A model generated the notes under the pieces. The model had not been told where the DNA came from and ran no database searches. It saw nothing but the letters and a program-made list of their open reading frames with translations. A program made the translations under genes and the position numbers. A DNA stretch of 64,000 nt from Halocynthiibacter sp. SDUM655004. GTDB lineage: Bacteria > Pseudomonadota > Alphaproteobacteria > Rhodobacterales > Rhodobacteraceae. Each line of letters opens with the position of its first letter. Position 1 is the first letter of the stretch. Shown here in pieces: positions 8,709-18,907 of the stretch. Where the stretch lies: contig NZ_JAPDUG010000001.1 in NCBI RefSeq assembly GCF_026015885.1, positions 744,001-808,000 on the forward strand. The letters are read 5' to 3'.

Positions 8709-9793
8709 TATGCAGCCTCCGGTGAGCCGATACGAATACGGTAATTGGTGAAAACATCCATCGCCAGAAGGAAGAACAAGAGCATGCCCTGAAAGACCTG
8801 AATGGCAGCGGCAGGAAGGCCAAGCATCAACTGCGCCAGTTCACCGCCGATGTAAGTAAGCGCAAGAAGAAGCCCCGCCAGCAGGATGCCGACCGGATGC
8901 AATCGCCCAAGGAAAGCCACGATAATCGCGGTAAAGCCGTAACCGGCATTAAAGCTGATGTTGATCTGACCGGACGGGCCGGACACTTCAAAGATACCAG
9001 CAAGGCCAGCCGCCGCACCGGAAACGCCCATGCAGAACAAGATCAGCAGTTTAGGGCGCACACCAGAGAAGCGCGCCGCGCGCGGGCTTTCGCCTGTAAG
9101 GCGGATCTGGAAGCCAAGGATGTGGCGGTTGAGCAGGATATAAGCCGCGATCACCGCGAGGAAGGCAGTCAGAACGCCCCAGTGCATACCCGTTCCGGCA
9201 ATCAGTTCGGCGTTATAGGCCGCTGGATATTGTTGGAAGTTCCTTGAACCAGGAAAGCCCATGCCGTCTGGATTGCGGAGCAGCCCCTGAGAAACCGAGG
9301 CGAGCTGGTTGCTTGCCACATAGACGAGCATAAGCGACACGAGAATTTCATTCGTGCCAAAGCGCGTTTTCAAAAGGGCAGGGATCATCGCCCAAAGGAG
9401 GCCGCCGATTGCACCAGCTATAATCATCAGGGGAAAGATAAACCAAGCGTCCATCGGATAGAACGCAAGCCCAACAGCCGCGCCACAAATGGCACCAATG
9501 ATATATTGGCCTTCCGCCCCAATGTTCCAAATTCCAGCGCGGAACCCGAGCGACAAGCCGATGGCAATCAGGATAAGCGGCCCTGCTTTCACCAAAAGCT
9601 GTGGGCGGGAATAGGCCGAGAAATCAGGGTGGAACAGCGGATCCCAAAAGATAATGCGGATCACCTCAACGGGGTCTTTGCCCAGAAAGGCAAACAAAAT
9701 GCCCCCCGCAACCATCGTGGCAACGACCGCCGCGATAGGGGTGAGATAGGTCCAGAGCTTGGACGGGACGGGGCGTTTTTCAAGACGGATCAT
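8708..9793 (-). CDS. Nucleoside-type ABC transporter permease (first subunit)
   Basis: 361-residue inner-membrane permease (NupP/YufP-like). It has an N-terminal membrane anchor near residues 17-35, then the family segment FRAGIWNIGAEGQYIIGA and further hydrophobic helices. It pairs with the adjacent permease, the double ATPase upstream and the BMP binding protein to make a complete importer. A 57-base gap separates it from the ATPase gene; otherwise the operon is tightly packed. Confidence 0.88.
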   Translation of the reverse strand: MIRLEKRPVPSKLWTYLTPIAAVVATMVAGGILFAFLGKDPVEVIRIIFWDPLFHPDFSAYSRPQLLVKAGPLILIAIGLSLGFRAGIWNIGAEGQYIIGAICGAAVGLAFYPMDAWFIFPLMIIAGAIGGLLWAMIPALLKTRFGTNEILVSLMLVYVASNQLASVSQGLLRNPDGMGFPGSRNFQQYPAAYNAELIAGTGMHWGVLTAFLAVIAAYILLNRHILGFQIRLTGESPRAARFSGVRPKLLILFCMGVSGAAAGLAGIFEVSGPSGQINISFNAGYGFTAIIVAFLGRLHPVGILLAGLLLALTYIGGELAQLMLGLPAAAIQVFQGMLLFFLLAMDVFTNYRIRIGSPEAA

Positions 9794-9850
9794 TGGGCAG
9801 CCCCTTTGTTCAGCATGTGTGTTCGTGTCCGGCTGTTCATGACTAGTAAG

Positions 9851-11404
9851 TTAAACATGGGCTGCCTCCATACCGTGGGCGCCGCCCATCATCAGGCCGA
9901 TTTCGTCCACCGTCAGCCCCTGCACCGAGCGCGGCGCGGTAAGGCGGCCTTCGTTCAGGGCAGAAAAGTTGTCGGAGATCTCCATAAGCTCATCAAGGTC
10001 TTGCGAGATTGCAATCACCGCCGATCCCTGCGCCGCCAGATCAAGAAGCGCTTGCCGAATGTCGGCGGCCGCAGCAGCATCAACGCCCCAAGTGGGCTGG
10101 TTCACAACCAAGACGTCTGGCCGTTGAAGAATTTCGCGGCCGACCACAAATTTTTGCAAGTTCCCGCCCGAAAGCGCGCGCGCGGCGTTGTTGGGGCTTG
10201 GAGTTCTTACATCAAAATTCGCAATGATCTTTTCGGCGAATGTTTTGGCGGCCCCCCATTTGAGGAAGCCGCGATTTGTAAGGTTTTCGCGAATTGCGCC
10301 AGTCATCAAAGCATTCTCGATGAGACTCATATCCGGTGCCGCCGCATGGCCAAGGCGCTCTTCGGGCGCGGTTAGGATGGCAAGCTTGCGGCGTTGGTTC
10401 GGGCCGAGGTGTTGAACGGGGGTGCCGTGAACGGTGACTGTTCCGGCATCCGGGCTGGTTTCGCCGGAAATTGCGGCAAGCAACTCGTCTTGTCCGTTGC
10501 CCGCAACGCCTCCGATGCCCAAAACCTCGCCTGCGTGAACCGAGAATGAAATATCCTTGAGCGACGTACCAAAGGCCGTAGCAGAGCGCATCGAAAGATC
10601 AGAAACCTGCAGCACGACGCCTTCCTGCTTGTGCGGTTTGCGGCTTGGCGTGTGGAGCGTTTGGCCGACCATCATCTCCGCCAGTTCACGCGCAGTCTTC
10701 TCGTGTGGATTGCAGATATCGACAACCTCGCCCAACCGTAGGATCGTGGCGCTGTCGCAGAGTGCGCGGATTTCGTCAAGCTTATGGGAAATATAAAGAA
10801 TAGCGGTTCCCTCTGCCGAAAGCTTGCGCAGCGTTTCAAACAGAATCTCCACCTCTTGCGGAGTCAAAACCGATGTTGGCTCATCCATGATGAGGATTTT
10901 GGGGTTTTGTAGCAGACAGCGGATAATCTCGACCCGTTGACGCTCACCCGCAGAGAGTTCGCCCACAAGGCGCTCTGGATCAAGCGGCAGGCCGTAGGTT
11001 TCCGAAACTTCGCGGATTTGGGCGCTTAACACGTTTTGCTTCGGTGGGTTCTCCATACCAAGGGCGATGTTTTCCGCTACCGAAAGCGCATCAAACAAAG
11101 AGAAATGCTGAAACACCATCGCCACACCAGAGGCCCGCGCCGCACGCGGTTCGGACGGAGTATAGGGCGCGCCATTCAGGGCCATATCGCCGCTGTCGGG
11201 CCGCACAAGACCATAGATCATCTTGACGAGCGTCGATTTTCCAGCCCCGTTTTCGCCCAAGAGCGCATGGACTTCACCCGGTTTTATCGAAAAGGAAACG
11301 TTGTTGTTCGCAACCACTCCGGGATAGGCTTTTGTTAGCCCATTCACGGATAAAAGCGTTTGATCTGGCACCTTTGGCTCCCCTTCTGTCCCGTCTTTTG
11401 TCAT
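9851..11404 (-). CDS. Nucleoside-type ABC transporter ATP-binding protein (two tandem ATPase domains)
   Basis: 517-residue ATPase with two ABC domains, as in ribose and nucleoside importers. Domain 1 has Walker A GENGAGKS, signature LSAGERQRVEI and Walker B ILIMDEPTS. Domain 2 is degenerate, as is usual in this family: it has GIGGVAGNGQDE in place of a Walker A and signature LSGGNLQKFVVGRE. Its Walker B reads VLVVNQPTWG, with N and Q where D and E are expected. The usual reading is that one site is catalytic and the other structural (family knowledge). The start overlaps the xdhC stop by 4 bases. Confidence 0.92.
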   Translation of the reverse strand: MTKDGTEGEPKVPDQTLLSVNGLTKAYPGVVANNNVSFSIKPGEVHALLGENGAGKSTLVKMIYGLVRPDSGDMALNGAPYTPSEPRAARASGVAMVFQHFSLFDALSVAENIALGMENPPKQNVLSAQIREVSETYGLPLDPERLVGELSAGERQRVEIIRCLLQNPKILIMDEPTSVLTPQEVEILFETLRKLSAEGTAILYISHKLDEIRALCDSATILRLGEVVDICNPHEKTARELAEMMVGQTLHTPSRKPHKQEGVVLQVSDLSMRSATAFGTSLKDISFSVHAGEVLGIGGVAGNGQDELLAAISGETSPDAGTVTVHGTPVQHLGPNQRRKLAILTAPEERLGHAAAPDMSLIENALMTGAIRENLTNRGFLKWGAAKTFAEKIIANFDVRTPSPNNAARALSGGNLQKFVVGREILQRPDVLVVNQPTWGVDAAAAADIRQALLDLAAQGSAVIAISQDLDELMEISDNFSALNEGRLTAPRSVQGLTVDEIGLMMGGAHGMEAAHV

Positions 11405-12315
11405 GCGACTCCCCGCTTATGTGGTGCGGAATTTTTTGACTGGCTGGTCAGCAATAGCCTAGTCGCAACCGATACGGCAATGGCTTGCGGGTGTTTGCCC
11501 GCCGCCGGATCGCCTATTGGGCAGGCAATGCCGTTTATTTGTGCATTTGTGTGTCCGAACCCCGCGAGGCGCTTGCGAAACCGCGCCCATTTGGTGGTCG
11601 AGCCGATAAGCCCGATTTGCTGATTCCCCGCGCTCAACAGCGCATGACAGAGAGCGAGATCAATCGCATGGTCATAGGTCATGATGAAATGTCGTGCGTC
11701 ATGCGGTGCGAATTTAACGAGGGCGGGCAAGTCAGCGGCCGTTACGGGTGTGACGGTTTCGGGGAGCCCGTCTGGCATCCGCTCTTGTGTTGCGTCGATC
11801 AAGGTCACGGCAAAATCGGGCAGCGGAGCAAGAACCGTGGCAAGCGCGTGGCCCACGTGCCCAGCGCCCCATATCCAAATTGGCTGGGCGTTCTGCTTTT
11901 GCTGTTCTATCAGCCAGCCATCCTTAAAGCCCAATGCCTTCGGCGTCTCCACCGTCGCATGGGGCGCGACAGGGCGCGCGAAAGTATCATCGGCGGCTGG
12001 GAGGGTGTTTTCGTTGAAAATCTCGAACACAAGAGTCACCGATCCACCGCAGCATTGCCCGATATTGGGCCCAAGTGGGATGCGGGATAGAACAGGTGTA
12101 GAACCGTCAGAGAGGGCAGCGCGGGCATCATGGATGGCTTGATATTCAAGCGCGCCACCGCCGATTGTCCCGCTTAAGCCATCGCTCCAGATATACATTA
12201 CTGCCCCTGCTTCGCGTGGGGCCGAGCCGCTGGTTTCGGCAATAACAACCCGCGCCACGTCACCGTGCTTGGCCACGAGGGCAGCGAGTGTGTCGCGATC
12301 AAAATGCATGTTCAT
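11401..12315 (-). CDS. xdhC: Xanthine dehydrogenase accessory protein XdhC
   Basis: 304-residue XdhC-family protein. Its N-terminal domain carries ETSGSAPREAGAVM, GTIGGGALEY and the Cys pair GQCCGG. The C-terminal Rossmann-like domain begins at WIWGAGHVGHAL. Characterised XdhC binds molybdenum cofactor and inserts its sulfurated form into xanthine dehydrogenase. Here it heads the nucleoside-importer operon, but xdhA and xdhB are not in the window. The start is either ATG 12315 or ATG 12309; neither has a strong ribosome binding site. Purine catabolism is the natural link between XdhC and the transporter (inference). Confidence 0.88.
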   Translation of the reverse strand: MNMHFDRDTLAALVAKHGDVARVVIAETSGSAPREAGAVMYIWSDGLSGTIGGGALEYQAIHDARAALSDGSTPVLSRIPLGPNIGQCCGGSVTLVFEIFNENTLPAADDTFARPVAPHATVETPKALGFKDGWLIEQQKQNAQPIWIWGAGHVGHALATVLAPLPDFAVTLIDATQERMPDGLPETVTPVTAADLPALVKFAPHDARHFIMTYDHAIDLALCHALLSAGNQQIGLIGSTTKWARFRKRLAGFGHTNAQINGIACPIGDPAAGKHPQAIAVSVATRLLLTSQSKNSAPHKRGVA

Positions 12316-12799
12316 TCACAGGGTTTGCGGCATGCGTGCGATGAGCTTCCCAAACAGACATGGCCGCCTTGCAGTGCGAGAGCGGTGAATGTCGGGCGAA
12401 TGCTCTTGCCCTTCGCGCCTTGGTGTTTACTTCGCGGTGGAATTGCTGCGGGCCTGTTTGCCCATAGGTTTCGCACGACCTGCCCAGCACCTTATCGGTC
12501 GCCGAAACCTGCGTTGGCCGAACAGTTTCTCCGCTTTGAAGAAACGTTATATCCATGCGAAAACCAGCCACTTTCTGTTCGCTAGAACCGCGGCGCATCG
12601 CCCGATGTGGCGTAAAGCGAAATGCGCAGGTAACACCGTAACAAAGCGCACTTGCGGCCACTGTGGCAAGAAATCTTTAGCTAGCGGGGCAAAAAAGTGT
12701 ATTTGGAAAAAGCGAACAATCGCTTCGCCGCGCGGCTTTTTTCCGATTTGCGGCAAATGGCCGTTTCCCTTTTGAAGACGTCGGGCTAACCTCTGGCGC
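12316..12799. other. Non-coding region between divergent xdhC and dnaE
   Basis: 484 bases that should contain the promoters of the nucleoside operon (minus) and dnaE (plus). Two ORFs of 120-128 codons cross it (12299-12661 minus, 12389-12775 plus), but neither has a ribosome binding site or a recognisable protein. The one with a CGHCGKK stretch looks accidental. A short palindrome GCCACtGTGGC lies at 12657-12667. No promoter could be fixed with confidence. Confidence 0.5.
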
Positions 12800-15700
12800 A
12801 TGTCTGATCCTCGCTTCGTACACCTCCGCCTTCATACCGAATATTCGCTCCTCGAAGGGGCCGTTCCGGTCAAAAAACTTGCCGGACTTTGTGCAGCAAA
12901 CAACATGCCTGCTGTGGCGGTGACGGATACGAACTCCATGTTCGCGGCATTGGAATTTTCGGTGAAAACCGCTGGAGAGGGCGTGCAGCCGATTCTCGGG
13001 TGTCAGGTTGATGTGGCCTATGATCCGGCGCAGGCAGGCGAAAAAGCCCGCGCGCCGGCACCGGTCGTATTATTGGCGCAGAGCGAAAAGGGTTATGAAA
13101 ATCTTATGCGGCTCTCAAGCTGCCTTTATGTGGATAACGGCGGAGAGTTGCCGCAGGTCACGCTTGATGAGTTGGCGGAGTTCTCAGAGGGCATAATCTG
13201 TTTGACTGGTGGGCCTGAGGGCGCGCTTGGGAAGCTGTTGCTGACTGCGCAACGCACCAAGGCCGAGGCCTTGCTTGATCGTTTGCAGGCAATCTATCCC
13301 AATCGGTTGTATATCGAATTGCAGCGTCATCCGGGCGAAGGAGGGCGGCTCACCGAGGCCGAGCAAACCACGGAGCGCGCCCATATCGAGCTTGCCTATG
13401 CGCGCGACCTGCCGCTTGTTGCAACAAATGACGTCTACTTCCCGAAAACCGATATGTATGAGGCGCATGACGCGCTGATCTGTATCTCAGAGGGCGCCTA
13501 CGTCGATCAGCAGCAGCCCCGCCGTCGTTTGACTCCGCAACATTATTTTAAGTCGCAAGAAGAGATGATTACGCTTTTTGCCGACCTGCCCGAAGCGATT
13601 GAGAATACGGTCGAGATTGCAAAACGCTGCGCCTACAAAGCGCCGCTGCGTGATCCGATCCTGCCGAAATTCGCTGATGACGAGGTGCAGGAATTGCGCA
13701 GACAGGCGAACGAGGGTTTGCAAAAGCGCCTTGAGGTCATCCCTCACGCCGCAAGTGTTGAGGAATATCAGAAGCGACTCGATTTTGAACTGGATATCAT
13801 CGAAGGCATGGGCTTCCCCGGTTACTTTCTGATCGTTGCGGACTTTATCCAATGGGCCAAAGATAACGATATTCCGGTTGGCCCCGGGCGGGGGTCTGGT
13901 GCGGGCTCGCTTGTGGCCTATGCGCTCACGATCACCGACCTTGATCCCCTGCGTTATAGTTTGCTGTTCGAGCGATTCCTTAACCCCGAACGTGTATCGA
14001 TGCCTGACTTCGATATCGACTTCTGCATGGATCGCCGCGAGGAAGTTATCCGCTATGTGCAGGAGAAATACGGCCGCGACAAAGTGGGCCAGATCATCAC
14101 TTTCGGTGCGCTGTTGAGTAAAGCCGCGGTGCGAGACATCGGGCGGGTCTTACAGATGCCCTATGGGCAGGTTGATCGCCTCTCCAAGCTCATCCCTGTT
14201 GAAGGTGTGAAGCCCGTTTCGATTGCGCAAGCTCTTACCGACGAGCCGCGCCTTCGGGAAGAGGCCCGCAACGAAGAAGTTGTGGATCGGCTTCTGACTT
14301 ATGGCCAGCAGGTCGAAGGGCTGTTGCGAAATGCCTCGACCCACGCGGCGGGTGTTGTGATCGGGGATCGTCCGCTCGACCGGCTTGTGCCGCTGTACCA
14401 AGATCCGCGCTCGGATATGCCTGCGACGCAGTTCAATATGAAATGGGTTGAACAGGCGGGTTTGGTCAAGTTCGACTTCCTCGGCCTCAAAACACTAACC
14501 GTAATTCAATCTGCGCTTAACCTGCTCAAGCTGCGCGATATCGACATTGATATCGGCGCCATCCCGTTGGACGACGAGGCCACATACAAGCTTTACGCAA
14601 GCGCCAAAACAGTGGCCGTGTTTCAGGTGGAAAGCTCGGGCATGATGGATGCGCTGCGGCGCATGAAACCGACGTGCATCGAGGATATCGTGGCGCTTGT
14701 GGCGCTCTATCGTCCCGGCCCGATGGAAAACATCCCGACCTATTGCGAGGTCAAGAACGGCCAACGAGAAATTGAATCTGTGCACCCGTTGATTGATCAT
14801 ATTCTTGAGGAAACTCAGGGCATTATCGTTTATCAGGAACAGGTGATGCAGATCGCGCAGGTCATGGCGGGATACTCGCTTGGCGGTGCGGACCTGTTGC
14901 GGCGTGCGATGGGTAAGAAAATCAAAGAGGCGATGGACGCCGAGCGCCCGAAGTTTGAAGCAGGTGCCGCCGAAAACGGGGTTCCGGCCAAGAAAGCCAG
15001 CGAGGTTTTCGACCTTCTCGAAAAATTCGCCAACTATGGTTTCAACAAGTCCCACGCGGCGGCCTATGCGGTGGTGTCTTATCAAACAGCGTGGCTTAAA
15101 GCGAACCATCCGGTCGAGTTTATGGCCGGTGTTATGAACTGCGATTTGCACCTTACCGACAAACTATCGGTTTATGCCGAAGAGGTGCGGCGCGGGCTTG
15201 ATATCGACATTATCCCTCCGTGCGTGAACCGCTCCCTTGAAAAGTTTACCGTACATGACGGCAAAGTCGTCTATGCGCTGGGCGGCCTGAAAAACGTTGG
15301 CGTTGAGGCTATGCGCCTCATTGTCGAAGCGCGTGGACCAGAACCTGATGGATCAGGCGGCAAACCCTTTGCAACGCTATTTGATTTTGCCCGCCGTGTG
15401 GATTTGAAACGCGTGGGGAAACGCCCGCTAGAGATGCTTGCGCGCGCCGGTGCCTTTGATCAGATTGATCCAAACCGCCGCCGCGTCTTTGAGAGCCTTG
15501 ATAACCTTGTTGCGTATTCGGCGGCTGTTCACGAACAACGCGCTTCTAGTCAGGTCTCGCTCTTTGGAGAAGCTGGCGATGATCTTCCGGAGCCGCGTCT
15601 GTCTACTGCCGCTGACTGGAACACCGACGACCGCCTGAGCGAAGAGAGCAAGGCCATCGGCTTCTATCTTTCCGGCCATCCGCTTGATGATTTCATGGCG

Positions 15701-16276
15701 CCGCTTAAACGAAAAGGCGTGAAATCTCTGGAAGAGGCCCGCCAAGAAGCTGAGCGAAAGGGCGCTGCGATTATCAAGGTTGGCGTTATCGTCTCTGGGC
15801 TTCAGCAACGAAAATCGGGACGCGGTACGCAGTTCTTCCGCATGAACATTTCCGATCCAACGCTACAGGTGTCGGGCATGGCAATGTTCCCGAAGGATTT
15901 TGAACAGGCCCGCAAGGTGTTCGAAGAGACCAGTCGCGTTGTCATGACGCTTGAGGCGAAGTTCGAAGATGGGCAATTTGATCCAATTGCCCGCAGTATC
16001 GCTCCCATGGAAGGTATCGTCGCTGAAGCGGGGTCGATGGGGCTGAAGGTCTATATCGAAAACACCGACGGCGCGGAATCGGTTGCTTCGGTTTTGGAGC
16101 AGGCGCGGAGCGACAAGTCTAACCGAAGTTTCGGCCCGATCACATTCTGCTTGATGGACCCGAGCCTCCCTGGCGAGGTCGAAATTGACCTGCCTCAGGA
16201 GTATCCGGTTAGCCCACAAATCAAAAGCGCGCTGAAATCTCTTGAAGGTGTGATGACGGTAGAGGAATTGGCGTAA
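12800..16276 (+). CDS. dnaE: DNA polymerase III alpha subunit
   Basis: 1158 residues, the full length of a replicative DnaE. It has an N-terminal PHP domain (HLRLHTEYSLLEGAV from about residue 8) and the polymerase core with PDFDIDF at 402-408, whose D403 and D405 match the catalytic aspartates of E. coli DnaE. GPGRGSGAGSLVAYAL lies just upstream. A C-terminal OB-fold region comes after residue 990. It acts as the replicative polymerase with the beta clamp. No other replisome gene is nearby. The start at 12800 gives MSDPRFVHLRLHTEYS, which matches family N-termini. Confidence 0.97.
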   Translation: MSDPRFVHLRLHTEYSLLEGAVPVKKLAGLCAANNMPAVAVTDTNSMFAALEFSVKTAGEGVQPILGCQVDVAYDPAQAGEKARAPAPVVLLAQSEKGYENLMRLSSCLYVDNGGELPQVTLDELAEFSEGIICLTGGPEGALGKLLLTAQRTKAEALLDRLQAIYPNRLYIELQRHPGEGGRLTEAEQTTERAHIELAYARDLPLVATNDVYFPKTDMYEAHDALICISEGAYVDQQQPRRRLTPQHYFKSQEEMITLFADLPEAIENTVEIAKRCAYKAPLRDPILPKFADDEVQELRRQANEGLQKRLEVIPHAASVEEYQKRLDFELDIIEGMGFPGYFLIVADFIQWAKDNDIPVGPGRGSGAGSLVAYALTITDLDPLRYSLLFERFLNPERVSMPDFDIDFCMDRREEVIRYVQEKYGRDKVGQIITFGALLSKAAVRDIGRVLQMPYGQVDRLSKLIPVEGVKPVSIAQALTDEPRLREEARNEEVVDRLLTYGQQVEGLLRNASTHAAGVVIGDRPLDRLVPLYQDPRSDMPATQFNMKWVEQAGLVKFDFLGLKTLTVIQSALNLLKLRDIDIDIGAIPLDDEATYKLYASAKTVAVFQVESSGMMDALRRMKPTCIEDIVALVALYRPGPMENIPTYCEVKNGQREIESVHPLIDHILEETQGIIVYQEQVMQIAQVMAGYSLGGADLLRRAMGKKIKEAMDAERPKFEAGAAENGVPAKKASEVFDLLEKFANYGFNKSHAAAYAVVSYQTAWLKANHPVEFMAGVMNCDLHLTDKLSVYAEEVRRGLDIDIIPPCVNRSLEKFTVHDGKVVYALGGLKNVGVEAMRLIVEARGPEPDGSGGKPFATLFDFARRVDLKRVGKRPLEMLARAGAFDQIDPNRRRVFESLDNLVAYSAAVHEQRASSQVSLFGEAGDDLPEPRLSTAADWNTDDRLSEESKAIGFYLSGHPLDDFMAPLKRKGVKSLEEARQEAERKGAAIIKVGVIVSGLQQRKSGRGTQFFRMNISDPTLQVSGMAMFPKDFEQARKVFEETSRVVMTLEAKFEDGQFDPIARSIAPMEGIVAEAGSMGLKVYIENTDGAESVASVLEQARSDKSNRSFGPITFCLMDPSLPGEVEIDLPQEYPVSPQIKSALKSLEGVMTVEELA

Positions 16277-16436
16277 TTTTGCGCAATTCCCGTAAAAACC
16301 CAAATCAGACTGCATTTTTTCGCCGTTTTGGCATGCGATTCCCAGAATGGATTGATTTTCGCATGTGTTTTCGGCTATGTGCCGCGGGTTACGAGTTTGC
16401 TTTGGCTGCGCAGAACGCGCGGGCTTTGGGGGGTAA

Positions 16437-17075
16437 ATGAGAAAATCAATCGTGTGTTTTGCGACGATTCTCGCGCTTGCAGGCTGTGTCACCACTGCCT
16501 CTGAAGAAGGTGCTGGCGGCGATGGTGTGAAGACAATTGCGGAGGCCGGAATCGATCCGAGCGCGCCGCATACCGCGCTGATTGCATCCCCACCCAAGAC
16601 CAAAGACTTGAAGTTTGGCGAGGTGGTTAAGGATTGCACGATCTCTAGCTCCAAGCTTGGTAAAAAGATCGAAGGCTACCCACAGAAACGTCCTGTTGTG
16701 TATCTCTACGACTCAAATCCCAAATCTTATGCGCCGCATGCGTTTTACCTAAAGGGCTTCCAAGATGGTTGTGTGCGCAAGTTTGTGGCGTCGATGGCGA
16801 TGCTTGGCGATCTCGAACTACACGAGGCGCTGCGCTATACGGTGGACGCCAAGACGATGCCCTATTCTGATACCGACAATGAATATGAACGCCTCAAAGG
16901 GCGGATATGTGGCAAGAAGTCTGGCGAGCCGTGTGGTGAGCGGCGAATGAAATCTTTTGCGAAAACGACCGCGTTCCTCACCATTTATGAGTCCTTCGGC
17001 AATTCGAACAAATACGCTGAGGTGCTTGTCTATAAGGGCAAAGTTGTGGCTTCGGACCTCACCAATCTGCGCTAG
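16437..17075 (+). CDS. Hypothetical lipoprotein
   Basis: 212-residue protein with a lipoprotein signal: MRKS, a hydrophobic core and the lipobox LAGC, with the lipidated Cys at residue 17. The mature part is hydrophilic, with several Cys (in DCTIS, DGCVR, RICGKK and EPCGERR) that could form disulfides. I recognise no domain. The residues after the Cys (VTT) give no inner-membrane retention Asp, so outer-membrane placement is likely. ATG 16437 has GGGGGG at 16428-16433. It lies 160 bases after dnaE and ends 6 bases before convergent slyX. Confidence 0.75.
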   Translation: MRKSIVCFATILALAGCVTTASEEGAGGDGVKTIAEAGIDPSAPHTALIASPPKTKDLKFGEVVKDCTISSSKLGKKIEGYPQKRPVVYLYDSNPKSYAPHAFYLKGFQDGCVRKFVASMAMLGDLELHEALRYTVDAKTMPYSDTDNEYERLKGRICGKKSGEPCGERRMKSFAKTTAFLTIYESFGNSNKYAEVLVYKGKVVASDLTNLR

Positions 17076-17081
17076 CAGCGG

Positions 17082-17291
17082 CTACCAATGCGGCGGCTTT
17101 TGATCCGCAAGAATGGCGGTGCCGCCTGCGCTTGCTTCCCGCTCTGCTTCGCGCTCCATCACCATTTGAAGGCGGCGTTTCAGGACAGCATTTTCCGTAT
17201 CAAGCCGCGCGACGACATCAGAAAGGTCGTCGACGGATCGGGATAGGTGGGCCAGTTGCTCTTCGAGCGCGAGGATGCGTGTATCGGTCAT
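17082..17291 (-). CDS. slyX: SlyX-family coiled-coil protein
   Basis: Small 69-residue coiled-coil protein. The heptad pattern in LEEQLAHLSRSVDDLSDVVARLD and the C-terminal KPPHW resemble the SlyX family, whose members end in PPHY/W and whose function is unknown. The start used is ATG 17291; an alternative ATG at 17303 would add MALG. It is divergent from hisS with a gap of about 100 bases. Confidence 0.8.
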   Translation of the reverse strand: MTDTRILALEEQLAHLSRSVDDLSDVVARLDTENAVLKRRLQMVMEREAEREASAGGTAILADQKPPHW

Positions 17292-17398
17292 GCCCAGAGC
17301 CATAGCACCACAGATGCCTGAATTCCAGCGCGCAAACCTTGCCCTTTGGTGGCCCGCGCGATAAAGCCCTCGGCGTAACCGTTGCGATGAGGGCAGAT

Positions 17399-18907
17399 AT
17401 GGCCAAGCAAAAGAAACAGCCGCGACCCAAGGCAATTACGCCCAAAGGGTTCCGCGATTATTTTGGTGCCGAGGTTTCGGCCCGCAAAGACATGCTGGAC
17501 CGGATTGCCGAGGTATATCATCGCTATGGATTTGACGCGCTGGAAACCTCTGCGGTTGAGACCGTTGAGGCGCTCGGTAAATTCCTTCCTGATGTGGACC
17601 GCCCGAACGAAGGGGTTTTCGCATGGGAAGAGGATGATAGCGGTTGGGTCGCGTTGCGCTATGATATGACCGCACCGCTCGCTCGGGTATTCGCGCAGCA
17701 CCGCAATGATCTGCCGACACCCTATCGCCGTTATGCGATGGGTCCGGTTTGGCGCAATGAGAAGCCCGGTCCGGGGCGTTTTCGGCAGTTTTATCAATGT
17801 GATGCCGATACAGTAGGTACTGGCAGTGTTGCTGCCGATGCCGAGATTTGCGCGATGCTTTCCGACACGCTTGAAACCGTCGGCATTCCGCGCGGCGATT
17901 ACATTGTACGTGTGAATAACCGCAAGGTTCTTAACGGTGTGATGGAAGTTGCGGGGGTGCTTGACCCGACTGATCCGGATAAATTTGCGCATGAGCGCGG
18001 CATTGTATTGCGCGCGATTGATAAGCTTGACCGCCTCGGTGTGGACGGTGTGCGGGCGCTGCTTGGAGAAGGCCGCAAGGACGCAAGCGGCGACTATACC
18101 AAAGGCGCGGGCCTTACCGAAGCGCAGGCGGATGTTGTCATGGGCTTCATGGATGCCAAGCGGGACAGCGGAGCCGAAACGGTTGCGCGGCTTCGGGAGT
18201 TGGTTGGCGAAAGCAAAGTTGGCCAAGAGGGTGTTGCCGAGCTTGAGGAGATCGAAAGCTTGCTGGCCGCGCAGGGCTATGGCCCCGACAGGATTGAGAT
18301 TGATCCTTCCGTTGTGCGTGGCCTTGGCTACTACACCGGCCCTGTTTACGAAGCAGAGCTGACTTTTAAAGTGTTGGACGAGAAGGGCCGCAAACGGCAG
18401 TTTGGCTCTGTTGCGGGCGGCGGACGTTATGATGATCTGGTGAAGCGCTTCACAGGTCAGGCAGTTCCGGCAACGGGCATGTCGATCGGCGTTGATCGGC
18501 TTCTTGCTGCACTTCTCGCCAAGGGCCGCATCGACACCACACAAGAAGGCCCCGTGGTCGTGACCGTGATGGATAAGGGCCGCATGGCCGATTATCAGGG
18601 CATGGTCGCTGAACTTCGCAACGCGGGCATTCGCGCAGAAGTGTATCTGGGTAATCCGAAAAACTTCGGCAACCAACTCAAGTACGCAGACCGCCGCAAC
18701 GCGCCGATTGCCATCATTCAGGGCGGAGACGAGGCAGAGGCCGGTGTGGTACAGATCAAAGACCTGATCCTTGGCGCGAAAATTGCTGAAAACGCTACGC
18801 TTGAGGAGTGGAAATCCCGTCCAAGCCAGATCGAGGTGCCGCGCGATGAGTTGGTTGCGCAGGTACAGGCCATGCTAAAGGGGCAGCGCGATGACGCAGA
18901 AACCTGA
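17399..18907 (+). CDS. hisS: Histidyl-tRNA synthetase
   Basis: 502-residue class II aminoacyl-tRNA synthetase that charges tRNA-His. Motif 2 is [19 protein letters not shown], the histidine-binding motif is [11 protein letters not shown], and motif-3-region glycines are in GGGRYDDLV. The length suits the longer alphaproteobacterial form. ATG 17399 is preferred because GAGGG lies at 17388-17392 and the protein then begins [21 protein letters not shown], as in relatives; upstream in-frame starts at 17387 and 17339 exist. It overlaps hisZ by 17 bases. Confidence 0.95.
   Translation: MAKQKKQPRPKAITPKGFRDYFGAEVSARKDMLDRIAEVYHRYGFDALETSAVETVEALGKFLPDVDRPNEGVFAWEEDDSGWVALRYDMTAPLARVFAQHRNDLPTPYRRYAMGPVWRNEKPGPGRFRQFYQCDADTVGTGSVAADAEICAMLSDTLETVGIPRGDYIVRVNNRKVLNGVMEVAGVLDPTDPDKFAHERGIVLRAIDKLDRLGVDGVRALLGEGRKDASGDYTKGAGLTEAQADVVMGFMDAKRDSGAETVARLRELVGESKVGQEGVAELEEIESLLAAQGYGPDRIEIDPSVVRGLGYYTGPVYEAELTFKVLDEKGRKRQFGSVAGGGRYDDLVKRFTGQAVPATGMSIGVDRLLAALLAKGRIDTTQEGPVVVTVMDKGRMADYQGMVAELRNAGIRAEVYLGNPKNFGNQLKYADRRNAPIAIIQGGDEAEAGVVQIKDLILGAKIAENATLEEWKSRPSQIEVPRDELVAQVQAMLKGQRDDAET

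Noticed and set aside
12389-12775. 128-codon plus-strand ORF with a CGHCGKK stretch before dnaE
   Set aside because: No ribosome binding site, no recognised family, and it overlaps the promoter region of dnaE. The Cys pair appears by chance.
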